Source: Pseudomonadota bacterium
Lineage (GTDB): Bacteria > Pseudomonadota > Alphaproteobacteria > Rhizobiales > Devosiaceae
Direction of reading: 5' to 3'
Length of the DNA: 64,000 bases
Assembly (NCBI GenBank): GCA_023393475.1
Contig: JAEWLC010000110.1
Span: forward strand, 1 to 64,000
Shown here: piece after piece, positions 1 through 8,329 of the stretch
Layout: each line of letters starts with the position of its first letter
Position numbering within the stretch: position 1 is the first letter of the stretch
The notes under the pieces: generated by a model
Databases searched by the model: none
Told to the model about the DNA's origin: nothing
The model's input: the letters and a program-made list of their open reading frames with translations, nothing else
Program-made: the position numbers and the translations under genes

Positions 1-1395
1 ACGCAGCACATCGGCGCCTATCAGGTCGAGAAGAACGGCAACAAGGTCACCTTCCTCGATACGCCGGGACACGAGGCGTTTACCGCCATGCGCGCCCGCG
101 GTGCTCAGGCGACCGATATCGCGGTCCTCGTCGTGGCGGCCGACGATGGCGTCATGCCGCAGACCATCGAATCCATCAAGCATGCCAAGGCGGCCGGTGT
201 CCCGATCATCGTGGCCATCAACAAGATGGACAAGCCGTCGGCCAACCCGACCCGCGTCCGCACCGAGCTGCTGCAGCACGAAGTGTTCGTCGAATCGATG
301 GGCGGTGAAGTGCTCGACGTCGAAGTGTCGGCCGTGACCAGGGCCGGCCTCGACAAGCTGCTCGAGACCATCCTGCTGCAGGCCGAAGTGCTGGAGCTCA
401 AGGTGGCCCGCGACGGGCGCGCCGAGGGCCTCGTCATCGAAGCCAAGCTCGACAAGGGCCGCGGCGCCGTGGCGACCGTGCTGGTCCAGCGCGGCACGCT
501 TGCGATCGGTGACATCGTCGTCGCCGGCACCGAGTTTGCCCGCGTCCGTGCCCTCATCAACGACAAGGGCGAGCAGGTGAAGGAAGCCGGCCCGTCCATT
601 CCGGTGGAAGTGCTGGGCTTTACCGGCGTGCCGTCGGCGGGCGACCGCTTCTCGGTGGTCGAGACCGAAGCCCGTGCCCGCGAAGTCACCGAGTATCGCC
701 AGCGCGCGATCCGCGAAAAGACGGCAGGCGGCGGCGCCACCAGCCTCGAGCAGATGATGAATCAGCTCAAGGCCTCGGGCGTCTCCAAGTTCCCGCTGAT
801 CATCAAGGGCGACGTGCAGGGCTCGGTCGAGGCGATCAACGCTTCGCTCAACAAGCTCTCGACCGACGAAGTGTCGGCGCAGATCCTGATGAGCGGCGTG
901 GGCGCGATCACCGAATCCGACGTGACGCTGGCTTCGGCATCGAACGCCATCATCATCGGCTTCAACGTCCGCGCCAACAAGCAGGCCTCCGATCTCGCCA
1001 CCCGCGAGGGCATCGAGATCCGCTACTACAACATCATCTACGACCTCGTGGATGACGTGAAGGCAGCGATGTCGGGCCTCTTGAAGCCGGAGCGTCGCGA
1101 GACCTTCATCGGCTACGCCGAAATCCTCGAAGTCTTCAACATCACCAAGGTCGGCAAGGTCGCCGGCTGCCGTGTCACCGAGGGCATCGTGGAACGCGGC
1201 GCCGGCGTGCGCCTCCTGCGCGACAACGTCGTGATCCACGAAGGCAAGCTGAAGACGCTCAAGCGCTTCAAGGACGAAGTGAAGGAAGTCCCGGTCGGCC
1301 AGGAATGCGGCATGGCCTTCGAGAACTACGAAGACATCCGCGCCAAGGACGTCATCGAATGCTTCCGCGTGGAGCAGGTGACCCGCACGCTGTAA
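1..1395 (+). CDS. infB: translation initiation factor IF-2 (5' truncated)
   Basis: The open frame runs in from the window edge, so only the C-terminal 464 codons are visible. IF-2 is the GTPase that brings initiator fMet-tRNA to the 30S subunit and promotes subunit joining. The G3 motif DTPGHEAF lies at visible residues 20-27 and the G4 motif NKMD at 74-77. The elongation-factor-like domain 2, the linker and the C-terminal domain follow, ending in VEQVTRTL. The N-terminal region and the P-loop lie outside the window. A strong terminator follows directly, although rbfA usually comes next in this group of bacteria. Identity is certain. Confidence 0.98.
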   Translation, partial: TQHIGAYQVEKNGNKVTFLDTPGHEAFTAMRARGAQATDIAVLVVAADDGVMPQTIESIKHAKAAGVPIIVAINKMDKPSANPTRVRTELLQHEVFVESMGGEVLDVEVSAVTRAGLDKLLETILLQAEVLELKVARDGRAEGLVIEAKLDKGRGAVATVLVQRGTLAIGDIVVAGTEFARVRALINDKGEQVKEAGPSIPVEVLGFTGVPSAGDRFSVVETEARAREVTEYRQRAIREKTAGGGATSLEQMMNQLKASGVSKFPLIIKGDVQGSVEAINASLNKLSTDEVSAQILMSGVGAITESDVTLASASNAIIIGFNVRANKQASDLATREGIEIRYYNIIYDLVDDVKAAMSGLLKPERRETFIGYAEILEVFNITKVGKVAGCRVTEGIVERGAGVRLLRDNVVIHEGKLKTLKRFKDEVKEVPVGQECGMAFENYEDIRAKDVIECFRVEQVTRTL

Positions 1396-1416
1396 GCACC
1401 TTGCATAACTGAAACA

Positions 1417-1455
1417 ATCGGGCATCAAGGTAACACTTGGTGCCCGATTTTTTTT
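1417..1455 (+). terminator. Rho-independent terminator of infB
   Basis: A 13-bp stem (arms 1417-1429 and 1436-1448, one G-T pair) closes a 6-base loop and runs into a run of eight T. It begins about 20 bases after the infB stop. It ends infB transcription where rbfA would normally follow. Confidence 0.9.
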
Positions 1456-1466
1456 GGCGATTTCTC

Positions 1467-2000
1467 ATGGATCAATTTTCAACGCAGTACATGCCGTCCA
1501 ATGCAGGACTGGTTCGAGCTCTACCAGTGATGCAGCGCGCCCTGAAGACCAGAGGTGGATCGAGCTGGCTCCTCTTCTTTGTCGCTTTGGTCGCCTGTTT
1601 CTTCATGGTCGGCTTCGCCCAAGCCGTGGCACGGAGCTACTATCCCGCTTTGCCTCCGTGGCTACCGTTGGTCATTAGTTTGGCCATCTTCTTGCCGATC
1701 TTGACCGGCGTCTTGCTCCCGTGGTTGCGCAGACAAACCATCAGGCGCTTCGATGAGCTCTTGCCTCCCACTCTTACCCGCCTTGCAGCAGATGAAGCGG
1801 GCCTGACCATCAGCGACGAGCTTTCCCACGGCCACTGGGACTGGCGTCATGTTCGAGGTGCCGTCGCCACACCGGATGGCATCGCCGTACTGATGGGCTA
1901 TAGCGGCATCCATGTTCCCGCTTCAGCGTTTCGAGACGCCGGCGAGCAGGCGGCAGTGATCGAGTTGATCAATCGCCGCTCCGACCGCAGCGCGATGTAG
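1467..2000 (+). CDS. YcxB-like membrane protein
   Basis: A 177-residue protein with two hydrophobic segments (about residues 38-60 and 68-90), a basic stretch, and a soluble C-terminal part with the feel of the YcxB-like domain: GLTISDE, then HWDWRHVRGAV, then HVPASAF. Function is unknown; such proteins are small two-TM membrane proteins. I chose ATG 1467; a TTG at 1437 lies inside the infB terminator. Base composition is visibly less GC-rich than in its neighbours, with T-rich codons such as ctt and ttt, which may mean recent transfer. A second, frameshifted relative follows after 8 bases. The family call is by pattern only. Confidence 0.6.
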   Translation: MDQFSTQYMPSNAGLVRALPVMQRALKTRGGSSWLLFFVALVACFFMVGFAQAVARSYYPALPPWLPLVISLAIFLPILTGVLLPWLRRQTIRRFDELLPPTLTRLAADEAGLTISDELSHGHWDWRHVRGAVATPDGIAVLMGYSGIHVPASAFRDAGEQAAVIELINRRSDRSAM

Positions 2001-2008
2001 GTTCCCCT

Positions 2009-2532
2009 TTGGCCGACGCCGTACCCCTCCTAACCCTCACCTACACACTCACGCCGGCCGATGCGCTGGCCTACGAGCCGTTGCCGCGCGAGATGCGGGG
2101 CTGGCGGAAGTGGGGGCTGCTCATCTGGCTCGGCGCGTTCGGCGGGCTCGTGGCGTTCCTCCCACCCGAACTGATCGGCCCGGAATGGGGCTGGCGCTTC
2201 TGGCTGGCGGCTCTCGTTCTCATCGGTTTCGCCTACGGCATCGCCACCCTGGTCATGACGCTGGCAACGCATCGCCGCGCCGACCACCGCATCCCCGCAC
2301 CGGTTGCCGTGACGCTCGAGCAGTGGGGCGACCACCTTGCTGTGGAGCAGGCCGGACAAAAGTCGTTCTTCGCCTGGGAAACCATCGCCGCCGTCAGATC
2401 GGCGATGCCCATGTCTTCATCGACGTACCGCCAGACGTGCTCATCGTGCCGCTGCGCGCCTTCCCCGACCGGGCGGACATGGTGGCGTTCGGCGAAGACG
2501 TGGATCGGCTGTCCCGGCAATCGGCGGCGTAG
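2009..2532 (+). pseudogene. second YcxB-like membrane protein, frameshifted
   Basis: The frame opens with TTG 2009 and encodes two TM segments (WGLLIWLGAFGGLVAFLP and a second near FWLAALVLIGFAYG), then a soluble part reaching FFAWETIAAV near 2390. From there the family-like continuation IGDAHVFIDVPPDVLIVPLRAF is in the next frame and ends at the stop at 2530-2532. One missing base near 2388-2400 would explain this. In the original frame the reading runs on to 2788, overlapping the ABC exporter, with an implausible Ser/Arg/Cys-rich sequence. It is a tandem relative of the gene just upstream. Either a real disruption or a sequencing error; the sequence alone cannot tell. Confidence 0.6.
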
Positions 2533-2622
2533 CCTGCTCACCCTCACTCCACTCGCCGCCGTCATCCCCGCCAGCCATCCGTTCAGGTTGAGAACTCCAC
2601 CGGGCTCACCTAAGTATCAGCA

Positions 2623-4527
2623 ATGGCACGTGGACCTGGCGGCAGGATGGGTGGGGGACGGGGGGCGAACGGCCCCGATATTCCCGACGCCCTGCCCTTC
2701 GACAAGGGCGAGCGGCTCAAGACCTTCCGGCACCTCGGACGCCTGTTCGCACAGATGTGGCGCACCAGCCCGGGGCTCATCTCGCTGAGCATCGCGCTCC
2801 GGCTCGTGGTCGCCATCCAGCCGCCGCTGCTGCTGCTGTTCACCAAGCTGATCATCGACGAGGTCGTGCACCAGACGGGGCTGGCGAGCCCCGGCCCGGA
2901 ACTGGTCGACTGGATCGAGAGCGGCCGGCTCACCTATCTCGGCCTGCTGCTTGGCGCCGAGTTCGTCCTGGTGTTCGCGCGCGATGCCTTCAACCGCGCC
3001 ATCAACGTGGTCGACAGCATCCTCGGCGAAAGCCACTCGAATGCTGTCAGCCTCGAACTGATGCAGCATGCGGCCAAGCTCGATCTGAAGCATTTCGAGC
3101 AGTCCGAGTACCAGGACAGCCTCGAACGCGCCCGCCGGCAGGCCTCGTCGCGCTCCACCGTGATCTCGCAGCTCTTCGGCCAGGCACAGGCCGTGATAAC
3201 CGCCGTCGCCCTCGCGGCCGGCCTCTTCATCTACGCGCCACTGCTGATCGGCCTCCTCACCATCGCGCTGATCCCGGCGGTGTGCGGCGAGTTCCGCTTC
3301 AACCGCCTCGCCTACTGGATCTCGCATAACCGTTCGCCCGAGCGGCGGCAGCTCGAGTACCTGCGCCAGATCGGCGCCAGCGCCGACAGCGCCAAGGAGA
3401 TCAAGCTGTTCGGGCTTGGCGACTTCCTTTCCGGCCGCTTCAGGACGCTCAGCGCCCAGATCCTCATTGAGAACCGCAATCTCTCGATCAAGCGGGCGCT
3501 GCAGACGGGCCTTCTCGCCTCGATCTCAACCCTGACCTACTACGCGGCCTACGCCTATATCGTGTGGCGGACGCTGCATGGCGAGTTCTCGATCGGCACA
3601 CTGGTGTTCCTGTCGGGCAGCTTCAGCCAGCTCAACGGGTACCTCCAGCAGATCCTCATCGGCTTCACTTCGATCGCCGGCCAGTCGCTCTATCTCGACG
3701 ACCTGTTCAGCTTCTTCGAGATCAAGCCGACGATCGTCGATCCGGCGCAGCCGAAACCCTTTCCGGTGCCGGTCAGGCAGGGAATCGTGTTCGAGAATGT
3801 CGGCTTCCGCTATCCAGGCTCCGAGGTCTGGGCGGTGCGCTACCTCAGCTTCACCGTGCCGGCCGGCGAGACGCTGGCGCTGGTCGGCGAGAACGGGGCG
3901 GGCAAGACCACCATCGTCAAGCTCATCACCCGGCTCTACGACCCGGACGAGGGCCGAATCACGCTCGACGGCATCGATATCCGGGAGTTCGCCCTCGCTG
4001 ACCTCCGCACCCATATCGGCGCGATCTTCCAGGATTTCCTGCGCTACAGCTTCTCGGCCGCCGACAATATCGGCGTCGGTCGCATCGAGGCCGCCGGAGA
4101 CCGCGAGCGGATCGTCTCGGCCGCCGAGCAGAGCCTCGCCGATCCGGTGATCAAGAAGCTCCCCGAGGGCTATAACCAGATGTTGGGCCGCACTTTTGCC
4201 AAGGGGCACGACCTCTCCGGCGGCGAGTGGCAGAAGCTCGCCATCGCCCGCGCCTACATGCGCAACGCCGAGATCATCATCCTCGACGAGCCGACCGCAG
4301 CGCTCGACGCACGCGCCGAGGCCGAGGTGTTCCAGCGCTTCAAGAATCTTGCCGAGGGCACGACGGCGGTGCTCATCTCGCATCGCTTCTCGACCGTCCG
4401 CATGGCCGATCGCATCGTCGTCCTCGCCGATGGCAAGGTCGAGGAACAAGGCACCCACGAAGAGCTGATGGGCAACGGTGGTCGCTATGCGGAACTGTTC
4501 GAGCTACAGGCTTCCGGATATCGCTAA
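2623..4527 (+). CDS. ABC exporter, fused permease and ATPase half-transporter
   Basis: A 634-residue type IV ABC half-transporter that would act as a dimer in the inner membrane. The N-terminal membrane domain spans about residues 45-330. The nucleotide-binding domain has Walker A GENGAGKTT near residue 423, Q-loop FQDF, signature LSGGEWQ near 531, Walker B IIILDEPTAALD near 550 and switch His in LISHRFS. The N terminus is Gly/Arg-rich (MARGPGGRMGGGRG). Domain order and length fit the lipid A/multidrug exporter class; the substrate cannot be read from sequence. ATG 2623 is the only good start. It stands alone as a transcription unit. Confidence 0.9.
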   Translation: MARGPGGRMGGGRGANGPDIPDALPFDKGERLKTFRHLGRLFAQMWRTSPGLISLSIALRLVVAIQPPLLLLFTKLIIDEVVHQTGLASPGPELVDWIESGRLTYLGLLLGAEFVLVFARDAFNRAINVVDSILGESHSNAVSLELMQHAAKLDLKHFEQSEYQDSLERARRQASSRSTVISQLFGQAQAVITAVALAAGLFIYAPLLIGLLTIALIPAVCGEFRFNRLAYWISHNRSPERRQLEYLRQIGASADSAKEIKLFGLGDFLSGRFRTLSAQILIENRNLSIKRALQTGLLASISTLTYYAAYAYIVWRTLHGEFSIGTLVFLSGSFSQLNGYLQQILIGFTSIAGQSLYLDDLFSFFEIKPTIVDPAQPKPFPVPVRQGIVFENVGFRYPGSEVWAVRYLSFTVPAGETLALVGENGAGKTTIVKLITRLYDPDEGRITLDGIDIREFALADLRTHIGAIFQDFLRYSFSAADNIGVGRIEAAGDRERIVSAAEQSLADPVIKKLPEGYNQMLGRTFAKGHDLSGGEWQKLAIARAYMRNAEIIILDEPTAALDARAEAEVFQRFKNLAEGTTAVLISHRFSTVRMADRIVVLADGKVEEQGTHEELMGNGGRYAELFELQASGYR

Positions 4528-4600
4528 GCCACTGGTGTTGCGCGGGAAGTTGCAGGGATTTCTTTCCCGACTTTGACTGTAACAAATCTGCTGATACAAA

Positions 4601-4618
4601 CCCCAATGACCATTGGGG
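4601..4618. promoter_or_regulatory. perfect palindrome, likely operator of the ArsR-type regulator
   Basis: Two 8-base arms, CCCCAATG and CATTGGGG, flank a 2-base spacer and end 10 bases before the start codon of the ArsR-type gene. Size, symmetry and position fit an autoregulatory winged-helix operator. No second copy was noticed upstream of the arabinofuranosidase gene. Confidence 0.5.
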
Positions 4619-4628
4619 GCGTCGATTC

Positions 4629-5558
4629 ATGAGCCGGAACTTCCTGCTTGTCGATCCGGAGGAGAGGCCGGAGGTGCTGAAGGCGCTGGCGTCGGAAGTG
4701 CGCGTGGCGATCCTCAAGCTCCTGCACATCGAAGGGCCGATGAACGTCAACGACATCGCTGCCAAGCTGAAGCAGCCGCAGTCGACGATCAGCTCGAACA
4801 TGCAGACGCTGGTCGATGCCGGCCTCGTCCGCACCGAGACGCAGAAGGCGCGCAAGGGCAACCAGAAGATTTGCCACAGCCTCTTCGACGAGGTGCTGGT
4901 GATGTTCAAGGAAGACATCCGGCCGCTCAAGTCGAACGCCATTGAAGTGGCCATGCCACTCGGGCTCTATACCAGCTGCGAGGTCTCGGCGCCGTGCGGG
5001 CTCTGCTCGACCGACGGGATCATCGGGCTGCTCGACGTGCCCGACACCTTCCTCGATCCGGACCGGATGCGGGCGGGTTTGATCTGGTTCACAAGGGGTT
5101 ACCTCGAGTACCAGTTCCCCAACAACGCCCGGCTGGCGCAGCAGAAGATCACCTCGATGGAGTTCTCGGTGGAGCTCAGTTCCGAGGTGCCGGGCACCAG
5201 CGCCGACTGGCCGAGCGACATCACCGTGGCGGTGAACGGGCACGATATTGCGACCTGGACCTCGCCCGGTGATTTCGGCGACAAGCGCGGCGTCTATACG
5301 CCCGACTGGTGGAAGCTGAAGGGCAGCCAGTACGGCAAGCTCAAGGCCTTCCGGGTCAACGGCACCGGCACTTTCGTCGACGGGGTGAAGATATCCCCGG
5401 TGTCGCTGAAGGACCTCGACCTCGAGACGCACCACTCGATCCGGCTGCGGATCGGGGTGAAGGAGGATGCCAAGCATCCGGGCGGCATCAACATCTTCGG
5501 GCGCGGCTTCGGCAACTACGACCAGGATATCGTGCTGCGGATCGAGACGGAACAGTGA
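4629..5558 (+). CDS. ArsR-type regulator with long C-terminal domain
   Basis: The 309-residue protein begins with an ArsR/HTH_20-type winged helix (about residues 15-85; recognition helix around QPQSTISSNMQTLVDAGLV). About 200 residues follow that ordinary ArsR proteins lack, rich in beta strands and aromatics (DWPSDITVAVNGHD, GVYTPDWWKLKG, GRGFGNYDQDIVLRIE). Cys117, Cys123 and Cys126 form a cluster between the domains. It lies directly upstream of a GH51 arabinofuranosidase on the same strand. I infer that the C-terminal domain senses an arabinose-type sugar and that the protein controls the enzyme gene. The GTG/ATG-rich frame extends upstream, but ATG 4629 follows a palindrome and gives a proper N terminus. 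Confidence 0.8.
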   Translation: MSRNFLLVDPEERPEVLKALASEVRVAILKLLHIEGPMNVNDIAAKLKQPQSTISSNMQTLVDAGLVRTETQKARKGNQKICHSLFDEVLVMFKEDIRPLKSNAIEVAMPLGLYTSCEVSAPCGLCSTDGIIGLLDVPDTFLDPDRMRAGLIWFTRGYLEYQFPNNARLAQQKITSMEFSVELSSEVPGTSADWPSDITVAVNGHDIATWTSPGDFGDKRGVYTPDWWKLKGSQYGKLKAFRVNGTGTFVDGVKISPVSLKDLDLETHHSIRLRIGVKEDAKHPGGINIFGRGFGNYDQDIVLRIETEQ

Positions 5559-5630
5559 GTTCCCGACCGGCAAAAGTCCGCAGTCAGACTACAGTTCGGT
5601 CATGAACTTCCACCGGCAGGCCTGTCCCTC

Positions 5631-5659
5631 TTGACGGGCTCCGGCCGGTTCCATATCAA
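5631..5659 (+). promoter_or_regulatory. candidate sigma-70 promoter of abfA
   Basis: TTGACG (5631-5636), a 17-base spacer and TATCAA (5654-5659) lie 44 bases upstream of the abfA start codon. Spacing is ideal and the -35 matches five of six consensus bases. Found by eye only. Confidence 0.45.
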
Positions 5660-5702
5660 GCTCATCGATATAAATCCAAAAAACGGGTCTATGGAGGAGC
5701 CG

Positions 5703-7259
5703 ATGCGGGCGACGGTTACGGCGCACAAGGACTATACTATTTCCAAGATCGACGACCGGGTCTACGGGGCGTTCCTCGAGCACCTTGGCCGCGCGATCTA
5801 TACGGGCATCTACGAGCCGGACCATCCGACCGCCGACGAGAACGGCATGCGCGAAGACGTGGCCGACCTGGTGCGCGAGCTCAAGGTGCCGATGGTGCGT
5901 TACCCGGGCGGCAACTTCGTCTCCGCCTATAACTGGGAGGACGGCGTCGGCCCGCGCGAAGAGCGCCCGACCCGGCTCGACCTCGCCTGGCACACTTCGG
6001 ACAACAATGCCGTCGGCGTCCACGAATTCGCCGACTGGTGCGCCAAGGTCGACACCGAGATGATGCTCGCCATCAACCTCGGCTCGCGCGGCCTCGACGA
6101 GGCGCGCAACTTCCTCGAATACGTCAACGGCCCGACCGGCTCGTACTGGGGAGACCTGCGCAAGAAGAACGGCCGCGCCGACCCGTTCGACGTCAAGCTC
6201 TGGTGCCTCGGCAACGAGATGGACGGCCCCTGGCAGGTCGGTCACAAGACCGCCCATGAATATGGCCGCCTCGCCAACGAAGTGGCGAAGACCATGCGCG
6301 CCTTCGACAAGAACCTCGAGCTGATCGTCTGCGGCTCGTCGAACGCCGACATGCCGACCTATCCCGATTGGGAACGCGAGGTGCTCGAGCACACCTACGA
6401 CAGCGTCGACCACATCAGCCTGCACATGTATTTCGCCAACCGCGACAACGAGAAGGCGCTGGCGGAAGGCGCCGGCCCGGACGTGCTGGCCAAGAACACC
6501 GCCAACTACCTGGCACTGAACGAAAAGCTCGACCGCTACATCGCGACGGTGGCCTCGACCATCAACTTCGTGAAGGCCAAGAAGCGCTCGAAGCGCAATG
6601 TCTACATCAGCTTCGACGAGTGGAACGTCTGGTACCACTCGAACAAGCAGGATCGCAAAATCCTCGATGGCAACGACGGCTGGCCGCATGCGCCGCGCCT
6701 GCTCGAAGACATCTACAACTTCGAGGACGTGCTGCAGGTCGGCCTGATCCTCAACACCTTCATCCGCCGCTCGGATGTGGTGAAGCTCGCCTGCATCGCG
6801 CAGCTGGTGAACGTGATCGCGCCGATCATGACCGACCCCAAGGGGCAGGCCTGGCGCCAGACGATCTACTATCCCTACTACTTCGCCTCGGTGTTCGGCC
6901 GCGGCACGGCCCTGCAGCTCAGCGTCAATTCGCCGGGCTATGACGCGATCCACGGCGACAATGTCGGCTACGCCGACGTCTCGGGCGTCCACAACGAGGA
7001 AGAGGGCACGATCAGCTTCTTCGCGGTGAACCGCCATCCGGGCGAATCGATCGACATCGAGATCAGCCTCGAAGGGTTCGGCGCCGGCTCGGTGATCGAC
7101 CACCAGGTGATGACGCATCGCGACCTGCGCGCGGTGAACACCGGTGCCGACCAGAACAACGTGGTGCCGGCCAAGGGCACCGGCGCCAAGGTCGAGGGCA
7201 AGGTGCTGAGCGTGAAGCTGCCGCCGCACTCGTACCAGATGGTCCGCGTGAAGGTCTGA
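5703..7259 (+). CDS. abfA: alpha-L-arabinofuranosidase, GH51
   Basis: The 518-residue enzyme releases terminal arabinofuranose from arabinan, arabinoxylan or arabino-oligosaccharides. The TIM barrel carries the GH51 landmarks: FLEHLGRAIYTGIYEP near the N terminus, MVRYPGGNFVSAYNWEDG, the acid/base Glu172 in WCLGNEMDG and the nucleophile Glu306 in FDEWNVWY. A C-terminal beta domain follows. No signal peptide, so it acts in the cytoplasm on imported oligosaccharides. I chose ATG 5703 because GGAGG lies 5 bases upstream (5693-5697). It follows the ArsR-type regulator by 144 bases and ends in a good terminator. Confidence 0.93.
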   Translation: MRATVTAHKDYTISKIDDRVYGAFLEHLGRAIYTGIYEPDHPTADENGMREDVADLVRELKVPMVRYPGGNFVSAYNWEDGVGPREERPTRLDLAWHTSDNNAVGVHEFADWCAKVDTEMMLAINLGSRGLDEARNFLEYVNGPTGSYWGDLRKKNGRADPFDVKLWCLGNEMDGPWQVGHKTAHEYGRLANEVAKTMRAFDKNLELIVCGSSNADMPTYPDWEREVLEHTYDSVDHISLHMYFANRDNEKALAEGAGPDVLAKNTANYLALNEKLDRYIATVASTINFVKAKKRSKRNVYISFDEWNVWYHSNKQDRKILDGNDGWPHAPRLLEDIYNFEDVLQVGLILNTFIRRSDVVKLACIAQLVNVIAPIMTDPKGQAWRQTIYYPYYFASVFGRGTALQLSVNSPGYDAIHGDNVGYADVSGVHNEEEGTISFFAVNRHPGESIDIEISLEGFGAGSVIDHQVMTHRDLRAVNTGADQNNVVPAKGTGAKVEGKVLSVKLPPHSYQMVRVKV

Positions 7260-7282
7260 GCCCAACTGACGATTGACTGATG

Positions 7283-7319
7283 ACGGGGTCGCGGCGAAAA
7301 GCAGCGATCCCGTTTTCTC
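7283..7319 (+). terminator. terminator after abfA
   Basis: A 10-bp stem (7283-7292 with 7304-7313, one G-T pair) with an 11-base loop, followed by TTTTCTC. It separates abfA from the downstream isomerase gene. Confidence 0.7.
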
Positions 7320-7421
7320 GTTCCGGTCCTCCCGGAAAAGTCCTCCGGCGCGCCGCTCCCACGGTGCGCTGGGGGGCGCTGAGGGGTTTACGCCCCGGTG
7401 CCCGCATGCTCTGGCTGGGCC

Positions 7422-8213
7422 ATGCCAAGATACGCCGCCAACCTGAGCTTCCTCTATCCCCAGCTGGCATTCGCCGAGCGCTTCGCCGCCGCGGCGCGCG
7501 ATGGCTTTGCCGGGGTCGAATATGTGTCGCCCTACGAGCTGCCACCGGAAGCGATAGCGGCGCTGTTGCGGGAGAACGGCCTCGAGCAGGTGCTGTTCAA
7601 CATGCCGGCCGGCGACTGGGCAGCGGGAGAACGCGGCATCGCCTGCCTGCCCGACCGGGTCGCCGAGTTCGAGGCCAGTGTGGATACGGCGATCCGCTAT
7701 GCGAGCGCCCTCGGCTGCAGCCGAGTCCACTGCATGGCCGGGATAGCGCCGGTCGGTGTCGATCCGGCGGCGCTCGAGGCCACCTTCGTCGCCAACCTCC
7801 GTCTTGCCGCACCGCGCTTTGCCGCCGCAGGGGTGCAGTTGCTGATCGAGCCGATCAACACGCGCGACATGCCCGGCTATTTCCTGCCGACCATCGCCAC
7901 GGCCGAGCGGATCCTTGCGGCGGTGGGCGAAGACAATCTCTTCATCCAGTACGACATCTACCATGCGCAGGGGATGCAGGGAGACCTGGTTCACACCTAC
8001 GCGCGGCTCAGCGAACGCATCGCGCATATCCAGATCGCCGACCACCCCGGCCGCAACGAGCCGGGGACCGGCGAGATCAACTACCGCTTCGTCCTCCGCG
8101 AACTGGACCGGCTGGGCTACGACGGCTGGGTCGGCTGCGAATACAAGCCGAGCAGCGGAGCGGGTGCGGCGGTTGGGTGGATGCGTGACGCAGGCGATGG
8201 TTCATCGACCTAG
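7422..8213 (+). CDS. hyi: hydroxypyruvate isomerase-like TIM-barrel protein
   Basis: A 263-residue xylose-isomerase-like TIM barrel of the hydroxypyruvate isomerase / 2-oxo-tetronate isomerase (Hyi/OtnI) group. It starts PRYAANLSFLYPQ and carries EPINTRDMPGYF (metal-ligand Glu region), IQYDIYHAQ, HIQIADHPGRNEPGTGEINY and GCEYKP. Hyi interconverts hydroxypyruvate and tartronate semialdehyde; OtnI acts on four-carbon 2-oxo-sugar acids. Sequence alone does not separate them. ATG 7422 matches the family N terminus; the frame extends upstream without conserved sequence. No kinase or reductase partner lies beside it. Confidence 0.85.
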   Translation: MPRYAANLSFLYPQLAFAERFAAAARDGFAGVEYVSPYELPPEAIAALLRENGLEQVLFNMPAGDWAAGERGIACLPDRVAEFEASVDTAIRYASALGCSRVHCMAGIAPVGVDPAALEATFVANLRLAAPRFAAAGVQLLIEPINTRDMPGYFLPTIATAERILAAVGEDNLFIQYDIYHAQGMQGDLVHTYARLSERIAHIQIADHPGRNEPGTGEINYRFVLRELDRLGYDGWVGCEYKPSSGAGAAVGWMRDAGDGSST

Positions 8214-8221
8214 CCACACAC

Positions 8222-8237
8222 TTTCGCAGGGATGACA
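8222..8237 (+). repeat. half copy of GATGACA-type palindromic repeat
   Basis: TTTCGCAGGGATGACA matches the right-hand arm of the full repeat at 9683-9762. The left arm is absent here, just after the isomerase stop codon. Confidence 0.5.
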
Positions 8238-8329
8238 GCTGGTGGAAGCCGAGCGCCTCGCCCCAGCAGCCCAAGCCATTTGTTTCCGTTTCGTTCGCGT
8301 GCTATCGTCGTCGCGAAAGGAACCTCCCC

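Noticed and set aside
2532..2788. Continuation of the second YcxB-like frame as a real protein end
   Set aside because: The sequence is Arg/Ser/Pro-rich, overlaps the start of the ABC exporter, and the family-like tail is found in another frame.
5589..8045. Very long open frame on the minus strand opposite abfA and the isomerase gene
   Set aside because: Its protein is a low-complexity mix of Arg, Val, Asp and His typical of antisense frames in GC-rich DNA, and the plus strand encodes well-recognised enzymes.
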